Origin: Hyphomicrobium nitrativorans NL23
GTDB taxonomy: Bacteria; Pseudomonadota; Alphaproteobacteria; Rhizobiales; Hyphomicrobiaceae
DNA: 64,000 nt
Direction of reading: 5' to 3'
Assembly (NCBI RefSeq): GCF_000503895.1
Contig: NC_022997.1
Location: 1,942,501-2,006,500, forward strand
Shown: positions 1-8,660 of the stretch, one piece after another
Layout: every line of letters starts with the position of its first letter
Position numbering within the stretch: position 1 is the stretch's first letter
Made by a program: the position numbers and the translations under genes
Notes under the pieces: model-generated
Database searches by the model: none
Seen by the model: the letters and a program-made list of their open reading frames with translations, nothing else
Told to the model about the DNA's origin: nothing

Positions 1-2
1 TC

Positions 3-242
3 GTTCTCATCCGCGATCTTGGGCCGCGCAGCGTCACCACCTGGGTCGAGCAGCAGGCGCGGCGCGCTTCGGGCGCGAACGTCTCGCGCGGGCGCCGGCA
101 GGTGGATGTGGGCGTCGGCTCGCAGATCCTGCGCGAACTCGGCGTGGGCGACATGGTGTTGCTCACCAACGCGCCAAGCGACACATACGTCGGCCTCGAA
201 GCCTTCGGGCTTCGCATCGTCGGCCGGCGCGCCATCGAGTAG
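3..242 (+). CDS. ribBA: RibBA C-terminal fragment (3,4-dihydroxy-2-butanone-4-phosphate synthase / GTP cyclohydrolase II-like domain), start outside window
   Basis: Only the last 79 codons are visible, in the frame ending at the TAG at 240-242. The stretch [12 protein letters not shown] followed by LLTN and [10 protein letters not shown] matches the end of the GTP cyclohydrolase II fold, where usual RibA reads YGIGAQILRDLGV and LLTNNP. In RibBA this domain follows the RibB domain that makes the four-carbon precursor of lumazine. The first Tyr of the usual DYGIGAQ motif is Val here, so this RibA domain may be degenerate, as in many alphaproteobacterial RibB proteins. It lies 4 bp before ribH, which fits a riboflavin operon. 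Whether the lost N-terminal part is intact cannot be seen. Confidence 0.75.
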   Translation, partial: VLIRDLGPRSVTTWVEQQARRASGANVSRGRRQVDVGVGSQILRELGVGDMVLLTNAPSDTYVGLEAFGLRIVGRRAIE

Positions 243-246
243 GGAT

Positions 247-759
247 ATGAAAAAAGACGATCAACATCCGCGTGTCGAGATGCAGCTTCATTCCGGAGCC
301 TCGCAGCGCGTTCTCATTATCGAGGCGCCCTATTACACGGCCGTGACGAACGCGCTGATCGAAGGCGCGACCGCGGTGCTCGACGCGCACGGCGTGCCGT
401 ACGACCGCATCCCCGTGCCGGGTGCGCTGGAAATTCCCCAAGTGCTTGCGAAGGCGCTCGATGCGGGGCTGTTCGGGGACGACGATCCCGGACGCTATGG
501 CGGCGCGATTGCGCTCGGATGCGTGATTCGCGGCGAGACCTCGCACTACGACATCGTCGTCAACAACACCAATCACTGGCTTATGGAGACGGCTATTCGC
601 TATTCCATCCCGCTCGGCAATGGCGTGCTCACCGTCGATACCGAAGCCCAGGCGTTGGCGCGCGCGGAGGGCGGCGCGAACGGAAAGGGCGGTGATGCGG
701 CGCGAGCGTGCCTTCGCCTGATGCATCTTGAGCGGCAGTTCGGCGGAGACGCGTCATGA
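247..759 (+). CDS. ribH: 6,7-dimethyl-8-ribityllumazine synthase
   Basis: Condenses 5-amino-6-ribitylamino-uracil with dihydroxybutanone phosphate to give lumazine, the penultimate riboflavin step, in the cytoplasm. The 170-residue protein shows family motifs: VPGALEIP near residue 56, then GCVIRGETSHYD near 90, whose His is the expected catalytic residue, and GNGVLTVDTEAQA near 125. The ATG at 247 was chosen because the motifs then fall at usual family positions; the same frame is open upstream but only as an overlap with ribBA. The stop overlaps the nusB start by 4 bp (ATGA), so the two are translationally coupled. The ribH-nusB pairing is common in bacteria. Confidence 0.93.
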   Translation: MKKDDQHPRVEMQLHSGASQRVLIIEAPYYTAVTNALIEGATAVLDAHGVPYDRIPVPGALEIPQVLAKALDAGLFGDDDPGRYGGAIALGCVIRGETSHYDIVVNNTNHWLMETAIRYSIPLGNGVLTVDTEAQALARAEGGANGKGGDAARACLRLMHLERQFGGDAS

Positions 760-1283
760 CTCTGCCGCGGAGGAAGAAAACGTCGGGCGACGCGCCGAAG
801 CCGCGTACGGTTTCGCGCATGGCGGCCGTGCAGGCGCTCTATCAGATGGATCTTGCGGGCACCGACGCCGGTGAGGTGATCGAGCAGTTCCTGGCAACGC
901 CGGATGTTGCGGAGGGGACGGAGGCAGACGCGAGCGAGGATCTTTCGGTCAGTCTCGAAGGGGCGGACACGACATTCTTCGCGGAAGTCGTGAAGGGCGT
1001 CGTGCGGCGCCAGCGCGACATCGACCCGCTGGTCGATCAGCAGCTTCGGACCGGCTGGCGGCTCGTGCGCGTGGACTCGATCCTGCGCGCGATCCTGCGC
1101 GGCGGCGTGTTCGAGCTCCTGGAACGAACCGACGTGCCCGCGCGTGTCACCATCAACGAGTACATCAACATCTCCAAGGCGTTCTTCGAGGCGGATGAGC
1201 CCAGGGTCGTCAACGGCGTGCTCGACAGGATCGCGCACAAGGTGCGTGCGAAGGAGTTCGAGGTGCCCGGCGAAGGAGCCTAA
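756..1283 (+). CDS. nusB: Transcription antitermination factor NusB
   Basis: NusB joins NusE (ribosomal protein S10) on boxA RNA in antitermination complexes on rRNA operons. The 175-residue protein carries the N-terminal RMAAVQALYQMD helix near residue 22. The C-terminal part has LVRVDSILRAILRGGVFEL and the INEYINISKAFF helix with VNGVLDRIA, all characteristic of NusB. It is longer than E. coli NusB (139 residues) because of a charged N-terminal extension and an acidic linker near residues 50-65. It overlaps ribH by 4 bp and lies 4 bp before thiL, so it sits mid-operon. Confidence 0.93.
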   Translation: MTLPRRKKTSGDAPKPRTVSRMAAVQALYQMDLAGTDAGEVIEQFLATPDVAEGTEADASEDLSVSLEGADTTFFAEVVKGVVRRQRDIDPLVDQQLRTGWRLVRVDSILRAILRGGVFELLERTDVPARVTINEYINISKAFFEADEPRVVNGVLDRIAHKVRAKEFEVPGEGA

Positions 1284-1287
1284 CCGA

Positions 1288-2295
1288 ATGGCGGAGCGGG
1301 AAACGCGGGGAGAGGACGCGCTGATCCAGGCGACGTTTGCGCCGCTCGCCTCTGGCTTCCCGGGCGCGTTCGGTCTCAAGGACGATTGCGCGCTGCTCAC
1401 GCCGCCTGCGGGGATGGATCTCGTGCTGACGACGGATGCGGTGGCGGAAGGTGTCCACTTCTTTGCCGACGATGCGGCGCACGACATCGCGTGGAAGGCG
1501 CTTGCCGTCAACGTGTCGGATCTCGTCGCGAAGGGCGCGCGGCCGCTGGCCTATCTGCTCGCGCTTTCCTTTCCGGATCGCCCGGACGACGCATGGCTTG
1601 CCGGCTTCCAGGCGGGGCTAGCGGACGCCCAGGCGGCGTTCGGGCTTTCTCTTGCCGGCGGCGATACGGATCGGAGACCCGGGCCGCTTTCGATCGGCGT
1701 GACCGCAGTGGGTGCGGTGCCTCATGGGCGCTTCGTTCAGCGTGGGACGGCCCAGCCCGGCGATCTCCTCTTTCTTTCGGGAACGCTTGGAGACGCGGCT
1801 CTCGGACTTCTGTTGCGGCAGGATCGGGCGCGGGCCGCTCAGATGGGGCTGGACGATGTGTCCGCGCGGGCGCTGGTCGGCCGCTATCTGCGTCCGCAGC
1901 CGAAGCTCTCGCTCGCGCCGGCGATTTTGGAATTTGCCTCGGCCGCGATGGATGTGTCCGACGGGCTCGTCAAGGATTGCGGACGGCTGGCGCGTGCATC
2001 CGGGGTTTCTGCACGTATCGAGGGCGTGCGCGTGCCGCTCTCGGAGCCCGCGCGGACAGCGGTCGAGCACTCACCGGATCTCTTTCAGGTGGTCCTGAGC
2101 GGCGGGGACGATTACGAGGTGCTCGCGGCCGTGCCGCCGGATCGTGCCGACGCGTTCCGGGACGCTGCGGCGAAAAGCGGCGTCGCGGTGGCCGAAGTCG
2201 GACAGTGCGGCGACGGGCAAGATGTTACGGTAGCGGGGCGTGACGGCCGCGCGCTCGACGTCGCGGGAGGCGGCTGGGATCATTTCCCGTCGTGA
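1288..2295 (+). CDS. thiL: Thiamine-monophosphate kinase
   Basis: Phosphorylates thiamine monophosphate to the active cofactor thiamine diphosphate. The 335-residue length fits the family (about 325). Seen: LKDDCALL near residue 30, corresponding to the usual GDDAA metal-binding motif, with Cys for the first Ala; TTDAVAEGVHF near 46; a GGDT motif near 125; and MDVSDGLVKD near 216, the second nucleotide and metal loop. The ATG at 1288 lies 4 bp after nusB, making ribBA-ribH-nusB-thiL a likely operon. No terminator hairpin with a T-run is obvious behind it. Confidence 0.92.
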   Translation: MAERETRGEDALIQATFAPLASGFPGAFGLKDDCALLTPPAGMDLVLTTDAVAEGVHFFADDAAHDIAWKALAVNVSDLVAKGARPLAYLLALSFPDRPDDAWLAGFQAGLADAQAAFGLSLAGGDTDRRPGPLSIGVTAVGAVPHGRFVQRGTAQPGDLLFLSGTLGDAALGLLLRQDRARAAQMGLDDVSARALVGRYLRPQPKLSLAPAILEFASAAMDVSDGLVKDCGRLARASGVSARIEGVRVPLSEPARTAVEHSPDLFQVVLSGGDDYEVLAAVPPDRADAFRDAAAKSGVAVAEVGQCGDGQDVTVAGRDGRALDVAGGGWDHFPS

Positions 2296-2428
2296 GCACG
2301 GAGAGGCCCGTAGGTGAAGTCCACCGGGGCTGGATAACTCGTGAATCCAATAGTTTGGCGGACGTTAGATTGAACATGGGTCTTTGTTTGGCCATATGAG
2401 TCCAGTCTAACGGCGCTGAATCGCGCGT

Positions 2429-3865
2429 ATGCAACTACACGCTTTCCTGCTTCCGGAAAAAAGGATCAGTTCTCCGGTGACACCGTTCATGACGCCTTGC
2501 CGCCCGCCTGTCCGCCGCGCCCCTACCGTCTCCGGCCGCTCGCTTCGCGGGGTGCAGGCCCTCGCGGGGGTTTTCGTCGCCACAGTGATCGCGGGCTGCG
2601 CCCAGCCCGTTGCCGCCCAGGACAACTGGTGGGAAGGCATCACGGGCTTCGGTACGCCCGATTTTTCGGGACGCCGCGCCTCGCTCGAACGGACGCCGCC
2701 GAAGCAGGACGTCGTCAACGACCTGCGCCCGAACGAGGTGCCATGGCGCAGCGACGAGATGCTGATCGCCATGGAAAAGGCAATCGAGACCTACCATCAG
2801 ATCGTCAACAGCGGGGGCTGGCGGCCCATTCCGGGTAACCGCATGTTGCGGCCCGGTGACGACGACGACCGCGTGCCTTTCCTGCGGCGGCGGCTGATGG
2901 CGACCGGCGAGTTGCCTCGTAACGCCAACGCGACGAGCCACAGTTTCGACCACGCACTCGAACAGGCGGTTGTCCGCTATCAGGAGCGCAATGGGTTGCG
3001 GGCGACGGGTCGCGTCGATCAGTCGACGCTGGCCGCGCTCAACATCTCCGCCGACGAGCGCCTTCAGCAACTTCGCCTGAACCAAGGCCGCATTCTGGAA
3101 CTCGTCCAGCAGCCGCCCGAGGAACGATACGTTCTGGTCAATGTGCCGGCCTACCAGCTTGAGGCGGTGGACCGCTTCCAGACCGTGCTTCGCCACCGCG
3201 TGATCGTGGGCCGGAACGGACGCGATACGCCGACGCTCAAGACGAACATCCGCGCGCTCAACTTCTTCCCGCATTGGCGCGTGCCGGACAGCATCGCGCG
3301 GCTCGACGTGTTTCCGCTGCTGGTGAAAGAGCCCGAGTATCTGGACAAAGAGAAAATCCGCGTCCTGCAGGGCAACTTCAACGGGCAGGAGCTCGATCCC
3401 CGCTCCATCGACTGGAGCCAAGCCGATCACAACGTGATCAAGCTGCGCCAGGATCCCGGTCCACAGAATGCGCTCGGTCTCGTCCGCATCGACATGGCGA
3501 ACGAGCATGGCGTCTATATGCACGACACACCGCTGAAGCCGCTGTTCCAGCAGCGCGCGCGCGCGTTCAGTGCGGGCTGCGTGCGCGTGCAGGACGTGTT
3601 CGAGCTGGTGGAATGGCTTGCGCGCCAAGAGCCCGGCTGGGAGAACCCCGGTCAGGTGCAGGCGGTGCTCGACATGGGGCAGCCGGTCGACGTGAAGCTG
3701 ACGCGCCCCGTGCCGGTTTATTTCGCCTACATCACGGCCTGGGCCGAGCCCGATGGCCGGATCGAGTTCCGGCCCGACATCTATCGCCGCGACGGCTCGG
3801 CGATGTTCGCGGAAGTGCACGATCCCGACGCGCCGCCAATCCCCTCTGGGGGATTGGCTCCTTAG
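2429..3865 (+). CDS. L,D-transpeptidase (YcbB/LdtD-like, YkuD domain) with peptidoglycan-binding domain
   Basis: Predicted periplasmic enzyme making 3-3 crosslinks in peptidoglycan. A secretion signal ends near residues 50-62, with a hydrophobic core and VIAGC, so it could be a lipoprotein. A PG_binding_1-like helix bundle with TGRVDQSTLAALN lies near residues 190-205. The C-terminal YkuD domain has His365 in MHDTP and the catalytic Cys384 in SAGCVRV. At 478 residues it is shorter than E. coli LdtD (about 615). The start is uncertain: no strong ribosome site precedes 2429, and the ATG at 2489 gives a more normal signal-peptide n-region. The gene is monocistronic and followed by a terminator-bearing repeat array. 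Confidence 0.85.
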   Translation: MQLHAFLLPEKRISSPVTPFMTPCRPPVRRAPTVSGRSLRGVQALAGVFVATVIAGCAQPVAAQDNWWEGITGFGTPDFSGRRASLERTPPKQDVVNDLRPNEVPWRSDEMLIAMEKAIETYHQIVNSGGWRPIPGNRMLRPGDDDDRVPFLRRRLMATGELPRNANATSHSFDHALEQAVVRYQERNGLRATGRVDQSTLAALNISADERLQQLRLNQGRILELVQQPPEERYVLVNVPAYQLEAVDRFQTVLRHRVIVGRNGRDTPTLKTNIRALNFFPHWRVPDSIARLDVFPLLVKEPEYLDKEKIRVLQGNFNGQELDPRSIDWSQADHNVIKLRQDPGPQNALGLVRIDMANEHGVYMHDTPLKPLFQQRARAFSAGCVRVQDVFELVEWLARQEPGWENPGQVQAVLDMGQPVDVKLTRPVPVYFAYITAWAEPDGRIEFRPDIYRRDGSAMFAEVHDPDAPPIPSGGLAP

Positions 3866-3956
3866 GTTCTGCCGACTCAAGCTGCGAGAAGCTTCGTTCA
3901 ACGGGCGTGGTGCTTTGTGGAGGGCCGCGCCACTTGGCGCGGGTCGCGTTGCTCCC

Positions 3957-3979
3957 GGGCTGCTGCGCAGCCGTTTTTT
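3957..3979 (+). terminator. Intrinsic-terminator-like hairpin in R1 unit 1
   Basis: GGCTGC and GCAGCC form a 6-bp stem around TGC, followed by one G and six T, downstream of the L,D-transpeptidase. The stem is short but GC-only apart from one pair. Confidence 0.6.
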
Positions 3980-4065
3980 CTGGACTCAAGCTGAGGGAAG
4001 CATCGCTCAAAGGGTGTGGTGCTTTGTGGAGGGCCGGGCCATTTGGCCCGGGTCGCGTTGCTCCC

Positions 4066-4088
4066 GGGCTGCTGCGCAGCCGTTTTTT
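4066..4088 (+). terminator. Intrinsic-terminator-like hairpin in R1 unit 2
   Basis: Identical copy of the unit 1 hairpin and T-run, exactly 109 bp downstream. Two consecutive terminators would insulate the following genes from the transpeptidase transcript. Confidence 0.55.
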
Positions 4089-4301
4089 CTGGACTCAAGC
4101 TGAGGGAAGCTTCGTTCAAGGGGCGTGGTGGTTTGTGGAGCGCCGCGCCAGTCCATGCGGAGCATGGCTCCGCCATGACGCGCCGGGTCGCCTTGCTCCC
4201 GAGCCCTTCGGGCTAGATGGGCGCCTTCGTTTTCGCTCGTGGGCCTGAATGCTTTGCGCGAGGCTTGCCTTGACTCGGGTGCGGTGGAATTCTCGCGGCC
4301 G

Positions 4302-4952
4302 ATGCAGATGTCGTCTCTGACGGATTTTCCGAAAGACATGTGGCGGACCATTCGGCGGTTCTGGCCGCTTCTTCTCGTGCTCGCGCTTGCGGGTGCGTGG
4401 GTGTGGTTTGCGTTCGTGCTCTCGGACGCGCAAGGCCGGCTCGATCTGCCGCGGGGCTACTCGATCCGCATGACATGCGAGGACGATCCGGAAGCCGATC
4501 TCTGGCGCGGCGGGTGCGAGCGGCTGGAAGCCGACATCGCCGCGCGCGGGACGCCATCGTTCCTCGAACTCTTCCGCGCCTTCGTCGTCGTGCATCACGG
4601 GCCGACGCCGCAGGAGGCCGCGGCCTCTTCGGCGGGGACGTCCGAGCCGGGGTTCGATCTCGACCGGGCGCTTGCGGGACAGCGCTACGGGCTTGCCATC
4701 GAGCGGCACGAGTTCGAGGGTGTGCAGGCCCGTGCGCACGCGGAGGCCGTGAAGGTGGCCATCGACGAGCGCGACCGCGCGTTGCTCGTGATCGAGCGCG
4801 CGGGGCTCAGCATGCCGCCGCTCATCGCCGGTGCGGCGGCGAACCTCGTACATCCGGGGACGATGATGCGGGGCGCAGTGAAGTATGTGGACGTGTTGAG
4901 GGGGCGCGCCAAACACAGCGATCTGGTGACCGGAGGATCTGGCCGGCGTTAG
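4302..4952 (+). CDS. Hypothetical protein with one N-terminal membrane helix
   Basis: I do not recognise this 216-residue protein. A single hydrophobic helix at about residues 16-35 (FWPLLLVLALAGAWVWFAFVL) follows a positively charged stretch (MWRTIRRFW), suggesting an inner-membrane anchor with most of the chain in the periplasm. The soluble part has two Cys (near TCEDD and GGCERLE), is moderately acidic, and shows no motif I can name. The ATG at 4302 was chosen over the in-frame GTG at 4239 because it puts the helix at a normal distance from the N terminus and keeps the gene out of the repeat. It ends 27 bp before a convergent ABC permease gene. Confidence 0.6.
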   Translation: MQMSSLTDFPKDMWRTIRRFWPLLLVLALAGAWVWFAFVLSDAQGRLDLPRGYSIRMTCEDDPEADLWRGGCERLEADIAARGTPSFLELFRAFVVVHHGPTPQEAAASSAGTSEPGFDLDRALAGQRYGLAIERHEFEGVQARAHAEAVKVAIDERDRALLVIERAGLSMPPLIAGAAANLVHPGTMMRGAVKYVDVLRGRAKHSDLVTGGSGRR

Positions 4953-4978
4953 GGCTGCCGCTCTGCTCGATGCGCGTG

Positions 4979-5740
4979 TCAGGTTCGAATGCGATGGCCA
5001 GTTTTGAAGATCCACCAGATCACGAGCAGGCATATGGCGAGAAAGCCCAACGTCATCGCGAAGCTTATGGCCACGTTCACGTCGGCCACGCCGTAGAAGC
5101 TCCAGCGGAAGCCGCTGATCAGGTAGACGATCGGGTTGAACAGCGTCACCGTCTGCCAGAACGGCGGCAGCATCGAGATCGAATAGAACGTGCCGCCGAG
5201 GAAGGTGAGGGGCGTGAGGATGAGCATCGGCATGATCTGCAACTTCTCGAAGCCGTTGGCCCAGATGCCGATGATGAAGCCGAACAGGCTGAACGTCACC
5301 GCGGTGAGGATCAGGAATGCGACCATCCAGAACGGATGCTCGATGCGGATCGGTACGAACAGGCTTGCGGTCGCCAGAATGATGAGGCCGAGCACCACCG
5401 ATTTGGTTGCGGCGGCGCCGACATAGCCGATCACGATCTCCAGCGGGGAAACGGGTGCCGACAGCAACTCGTAGGTGGTGCCGGTGAAGCGCGGAAAATA
5501 GATGCCGAAGGCGGCGTTCGACGTGCTCTCCGTCAGCAGCATGAGCATCATGAGGCCGGGGACGAGGAACGCGCCATAGGGCACGCCGTCGATCTCGGCG
5601 ATGCGGCCGCCGATGGCGGCGCCGAATACGACGAAATAGAGCGACGTCGAGAGGACCGGCGAGACGACGCTCTGCATGAGCGTGCGCCGCCAGCGATCCA
5701 TTTCGTGGCCGTAGATCGCGCGAATGCCGTAGACGTTCAT
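4979..5740 (-). CDS. ABC-2 type transporter permease (YadH-like)
   Basis: Membrane subunit of an ABC exporter. The 253-residue chain has about six hydrophobic segments, and the ABC-2 family pattern is clear: a first helix with [14 protein letters not shown], an amphipathic loop reading [17 protein letters not shown], then [15 protein letters not shown] before the last helix pair. It resembles E. coli YadH and nodulation-type ABC-2 permeases. Its start overlaps the stop of the ATPase gene by 4 bp, so the two are co-translated. The substrate cannot be inferred; drug or polysaccharide-like export is typical of the family. Confidence 0.88.
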   Translation of the reverse strand: MNVYGIRAIYGHEMDRWRRTLMQSVVSPVLSTSLYFVVFGAAIGGRIAEIDGVPYGAFLVPGLMMLMLLTESTSNAAFGIYFPRFTGTTYELLSAPVSPLEIVIGYVGAAATKSVVLGLIILATASLFVPIRIEHPFWMVAFLILTAVTFSLFGFIIGIWANGFEKLQIMPMLILTPLTFLGGTFYSISMLPPFWQTVTLFNPIVYLISGFRWSFYGVADVNVAISFAMTLGFLAICLLVIWWIFKTGHRIRT

Positions 5741-6669
5741 GGACTTTGCCTCACGAGATCGACGAAAATGTCCTCAAGGGAACTCTGGTGCGTGGCGAGA
5801 TCCTTGAAGCCGATGCCGCCTTCGCGCATTGCGGCGAGGAGCGCGGTGATGCCGGTGCGTTCGCCGCCTGTTTCGTATGTGAACACGAGGGCGTGGCCGT
5901 CCGATGCAAGTTCGAGGGATTTGCGATAGGCGGCGAGGGCGGCTGGGATTTCGGACAACGGTTCCGTCAGTTCCAGCACGAGTTGCTTGCGGCCGAGCTT
6001 TCGCATCAGCTCGGTTTTTTCCTGCACGAGGATCAGCTCGCCCTTGTTGATGACGCCGATCCGGTCGGCCATCTCCTCGGCTTCCTCGATGTAATGGGTG
6101 GTGAGAATGATGGTGACGCCAGCATCCCGCAGTGCGCGGACGGCGGCCCACATATCCTTCCTGAGTTCCACGTCGACGCCGGCCGTCGGCTCGTCGAGGA
6201 ACAAGATCGCGGGCTCGTGTGCGAGCGCCTTGGCGATGAGCACGCGCCGCTTCATGCCGCCCGACAGCGCCATGATGGGTTCGTCGCGCTTATCCCAGAG
6301 CGAGAGCATGCGAAGGACGCGCTCGACCGTTTCGGGAGAGCGGGGCTTGCCGAACAGGCCGCGGCTGAAAGCGACGGTGGAGCGCACAGGCTCGAACATT
6401 TCGAGCGACAGTTCCTGCGGGACGAGGCCGATCATGGCGCGGACCTCGCGCCAGTCCGCTCCGATGTCGAGCCCATCCACGCGCACGTCGCCCGAGGTTG
6501 GATTGACGAGGCCGCAGATGATGCCGATCAGCGTGGTTTTGCCCGCGCCATTGGGGCCGAGAAGCGCGAATATCTCGCCTTTGCGGATATCGAGGTTGAC
6601 GGACTTCAGTGCCACGTGCCCGGAGGCGTAGGTCTTGTTCAGGTCCCTGACCGAGATGATGGGTGTCAT
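5737..6669 (-). CDS. ABC transporter ATP-binding protein (YadG/CcmA-like)
   Basis: ATPase partner of the ABC-2 permease encoded immediately downstream with a 4-bp overlap. The 310 residues show Walker [10 protein letters not shown] near residue 39, signature [15 protein letters not shown] near 138, Walker [14 protein letters not shown] near 157 and the switch His in TTHYIEEAE near 190. A C-terminal extension of about 90 residues past the nucleotide-binding domain is usual for this exporter subfamily. The gene reads away from the SPOR-like gene's stop, with about 120 bp between them. Confidence 0.9.
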   Translation of the reverse strand: MTPIISVRDLNKTYASGHVALKSVNLDIRKGEIFALLGPNGAGKTTLIGIICGLVNPTSGDVRVDGLDIGADWREVRAMIGLVPQELSLEMFEPVRSTVAFSRGLFGKPRSPETVERVLRMLSLWDKRDEPIMALSGGMKRRVLIAKALAHEPAILFLDEPTAGVDVELRKDMWAAVRALRDAGVTIILTTHYIEEAEEMADRIGVINKGELILVQEKTELMRKLGRKQLVLELTEPLSEIPAALAAYRKSLELASDGHALVFTYETGGERTGITALLAAMREGGIGFKDLATHQSSLEDIFVDLVRQSP

Positions 6670-6788
6670 GCGTTCCCTGGGGGCTCGACGTGGAGCGCGT
6701 CTTGCGAGGTGGAGAGGCGCGGCGGAGCCTCACATAAGCCCGATGGAGACCGCTCGCAAGCGGGCTGCGAAGCGGGCCTCGTGCGCGA

Positions 6789-7988
6789 TCAGCGTGTGGC
6801 GTCGCGTCCGAGCGGCAGAGGTTTGATCCAGCATTCGGTCAGGCCTGCGGCTTTGAGTTCCGCGCAGAGCGAGGCTGCCTCCTCCTGCGACCGTGGAGGG
6901 ATGAGCGACAGACGGTGCCACGTCTTTCCATCCTGGCTTTGCATGGTGTCGACGCGGCCGCGTGCGTCGCCAAGGAGCTGGGGATGAGCTTCCTTGAAGT
7001 AGCGAAAATCCCGATCGAGTTCGTCCGTGCTCGGGCGGGTCGCGAGCACAACGAGGTAGGGCTGTGCCAGGGGGGCCGCGTTGGCGGGTGGGGTGACGAC
7101 GAGAATGTCGGCGCCGCCTGCGGATGCTGCGTCTCCCGCGGTCAGGCGCCCGTCGAACTTTCCGCCGGATGTGCGCGCCGCCATGTGGCTTTCCTCCGAT
7201 GCGTCGCCGTTCGAAAGTGCAAAGCTTACCGCACCCGCAAGCGATGCCGCCAAGATGGCGATGCCGGTCACGAGTGCGACGGCCCCGACGGGAGAAGAGA
7301 CGAGCGCGCGGAGCGGCGTCCGCGGGGTTGCGGCCGCGACAGCAGCGGGTGAGGGACGCGGCTGCAGATGTTGCTGCGGTGGGGGCTGACGACGAGGCGG
7401 GCGGACTGCTGCTGCCGGGACAGGCTCTCGCATGGCGTGGGCGGGAGCGGGGGGGCTCGCGTTGCCGTGAGACATCGAGGGCGGAGCGCCGTGCGCACGT
7501 TGAGGCGATGGCTGCGTATAGGCGGCAGTGTACTGTTCCGGTTGCGGTGGCGAAAAGTTCGGAGGCGCCGTGCTGCGCGCTTGCGATGCGGGGCCGGTGC
7601 CGTGGAAGCGCGTTTCACGCTCGATTTCACGCGCTGTCGCGATCAGGGCGGCATGCGTGCGCTCCGGATCGGGGTGTCTTGCGGCGCCGCGTCCACCCGT
7701 TCGAACTTCGAGGTCTTCGACCAGGCTGAGGGCGCGGTTGTGGTTCGCGAGAACGTGAGTCAGCACGGCCATGTCGAGCATCCCGCCGTGCGGGAGGGCG
7801 GTCATGATGCCATCGATCTCGCGCTGGATCTCCGCGATGGCGCGCGCGCCGCTGACGATCTCGCTGGCGACCGCCGGCGGGAGTTGATTTCGTCGTTCGA
7901 GAACGTCGAGCAGACGGCGCGCGACATTGATCGAGATCTCGTGGATCTGCCGCCGTTCCAGCTCTGTGTCGCGATCGAACGCGTTCAT
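6789..7988 (-). CDS. SPOR-like C-terminal domain protein, single-pass membrane, Pro-rich
   Basis: Unnamed 399-residue protein. Residues 1-95 are helical and charged with no motif I know. Residues 110-210 are a Pro/Gln/Ala-rich linker. A transmembrane helix near 225-250 has GAVALVTGIAILAASLAGAV. The C-terminal 85 residues read like a SPOR fold: PYLVVLATRP, a helical DFRYFKEAHP, then WHRLSLIPPRSQEEAASLCAELKAAG and CWIKPL. SPOR domains bind denuded glycan strands at division sites; that role here is inference. The ending closely resembles the SPOR tail at 43.5-43.78 kb (NGCWITAY). Confidence 0.7.
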   Translation of the reverse strand: MNAFDRDTELERRQIHEISINVARRLLDVLERRNQLPPAVASEIVSGARAIAEIQREIDGIMTALPHGGMLDMAVLTHVLANHNRALSLVEDLEVRTGGRGAARHPDPERTHAALIATAREIERETRFHGTGPASQARSTAPPNFSPPQPEQYTAAYTQPSPQRAHGAPPSMSHGNASPPAPAHAMREPVPAAAVRPPRRQPPPQQHLQPRPSPAAVAAATPRTPLRALVSSPVGAVALVTGIAILAASLAGAVSFALSNGDASEESHMAARTSGGKFDGRLTAGDAASAGGADILVVTPPANAAPLAQPYLVVLATRPSTDELDRDFRYFKEAHPQLLGDARGRVDTMQSQDGKTWHRLSLIPPRSQEEAASLCAELKAAGLTECWIKPLPLGRDATR

Positions 7989-8350
7989 GGCGTTGTGGCC
8001 GTTCGTTGGCCGGCAGGACGCAAAGCCTGCCGAACCTGCGAGGCCGGTTGTGCCCGATCATTTCGGCGCATGTCTGTTGGCCCGTTTTCCCTCGGTCGGA
8101 CAACTTCAGTAACCACATCAGGCGGTTCACGTCGAGTGCGGGCAAGCCGGATGTCGAGCGGCGTGAAATGTGGAGCGGTGCTCTGCGCTGAGAGCGTGAC
8201 AATTTCTCTATGAGTTGAATGACTTATATTGTCATTCTGATGATTTAGACTTGTTCGAGGTTTGTTTGACTTGAGGCGCGCCTGGAATACTTTAGTTACA
8301 GCGTGTGGTTGTCGCGTTCTTTTGATCTGAAATCTTAGGGTGAGGCGTCA
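7989..8350. other. Intergenic region between divergent genes, AT-rich core
   Basis: Separates the SPOR-like gene (minus) from the 99-residue gene (plus). About 8200-8335 is strikingly AT-rich for this window. It contains GAATGAC-N7-GTCATTC at 8217-8237, a perfect 7-bp inverted repeat with an AT spacer that could be an operator. TAGGGTGAGG about 6 bp before the ATG at 8351 can serve as ribosome site. I see no gene or RNA I recognise. Confidence 0.5.
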
Positions 8351-8650
8351 ATGTTTTCGCGTCAGTACAAAGCCGCCTTCGACGATGACGACCTCAAGGC
8401 GCTGCAGCGGGTGTTCGATGCAGCGTGCGCGGCGCTCATGCTGGAGCGCGAGGATTGCGTGCTGCGCGAGCGGCTCGGCGCGTTCGTGTTTGAGATGGCG
8501 CAATTGGGCGAGCGAAACGAGAGGGTGCTTTGGAGCCGTGCCATGGGCCGGTTCGGCGATCTTTCGGCGGCGCATTCAGGGCCTGCGCGGCGCGCCGGGC
8601 CGCCGATCGAGCGTATCGCCAAGAAGCCGCGTCGGTCGTTACGGCTCTGA
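8351..8650 (+). CDS. Small hypothetical protein, 99 residues
   Basis: Not recognised. The first 70 residues form a likely helical, acidic domain (DDDDLKALQRVFDAAC and LREDC-like segments) and the tail from residue 75 is basic (RRAGPPIERIAKKPRRS). The ATG is preceded by a good purine stretch (TAGGGTGAGG) and lies behind an AT-rich promoter-like region, which supports a real gene. It converges with the minus-strand 80-residue gene with only 10 bp between stops. Function unknown. Confidence 0.55.
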   Translation: MFSRQYKAAFDDDDLKALQRVFDAACAALMLEREDCVLRERLGAFVFEMAQLGERNERVLWSRAMGRFGDLSAAHSGPARRAGPPIERIAKKPRRSLRL

Positions 8651-8660
8651 TTCGCCCGCT

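Larger units (their letters stand above)
3875..4222. repeat. Tandem 109-bp hairpin repeat array (family R1), three units
   Basis: Units begin with ACTCAAGCTG at 3875, 3984 and 4093, an exact 109-bp period. Each of the first two holds a 7-bp stem (3925-3942 and 4034-4051) whose two arms changed together: CCGCGCC/GGCGCGG in unit 1, CCGGGCC/GGCCCGG in unit 2. Both continue with GGGTCGCGTTGCTCCCGGGC and a GGCTGC/GCAGCC hairpin followed by six T. Unit 3 diverges after about 55 bp into different hairpins (CATGGC-TCC-GCCATG and AGCCC-TTC-GGGCT). Related modules lie at 33103, 43787 and 54524. No protein-coding content is convincing here. Confidence 0.85.

Noticed and set aside
2435-3901. Minus-strand open frame of about 488 codons
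   Set aside because: Antisense to the L,D-transpeptidase; no signal or motif.
4239-4301. GTG start at 4239 for the small membrane protein
   Set aside because: Adds 21 residues next to the repeat and moves the membrane helix away from the N terminus without family support.
4340-5929. Plus-strand open frame of about 529 codons
   Set aside because: Overlaps the small membrane protein in another frame and is antisense to the ABC-2 permease; no motif.
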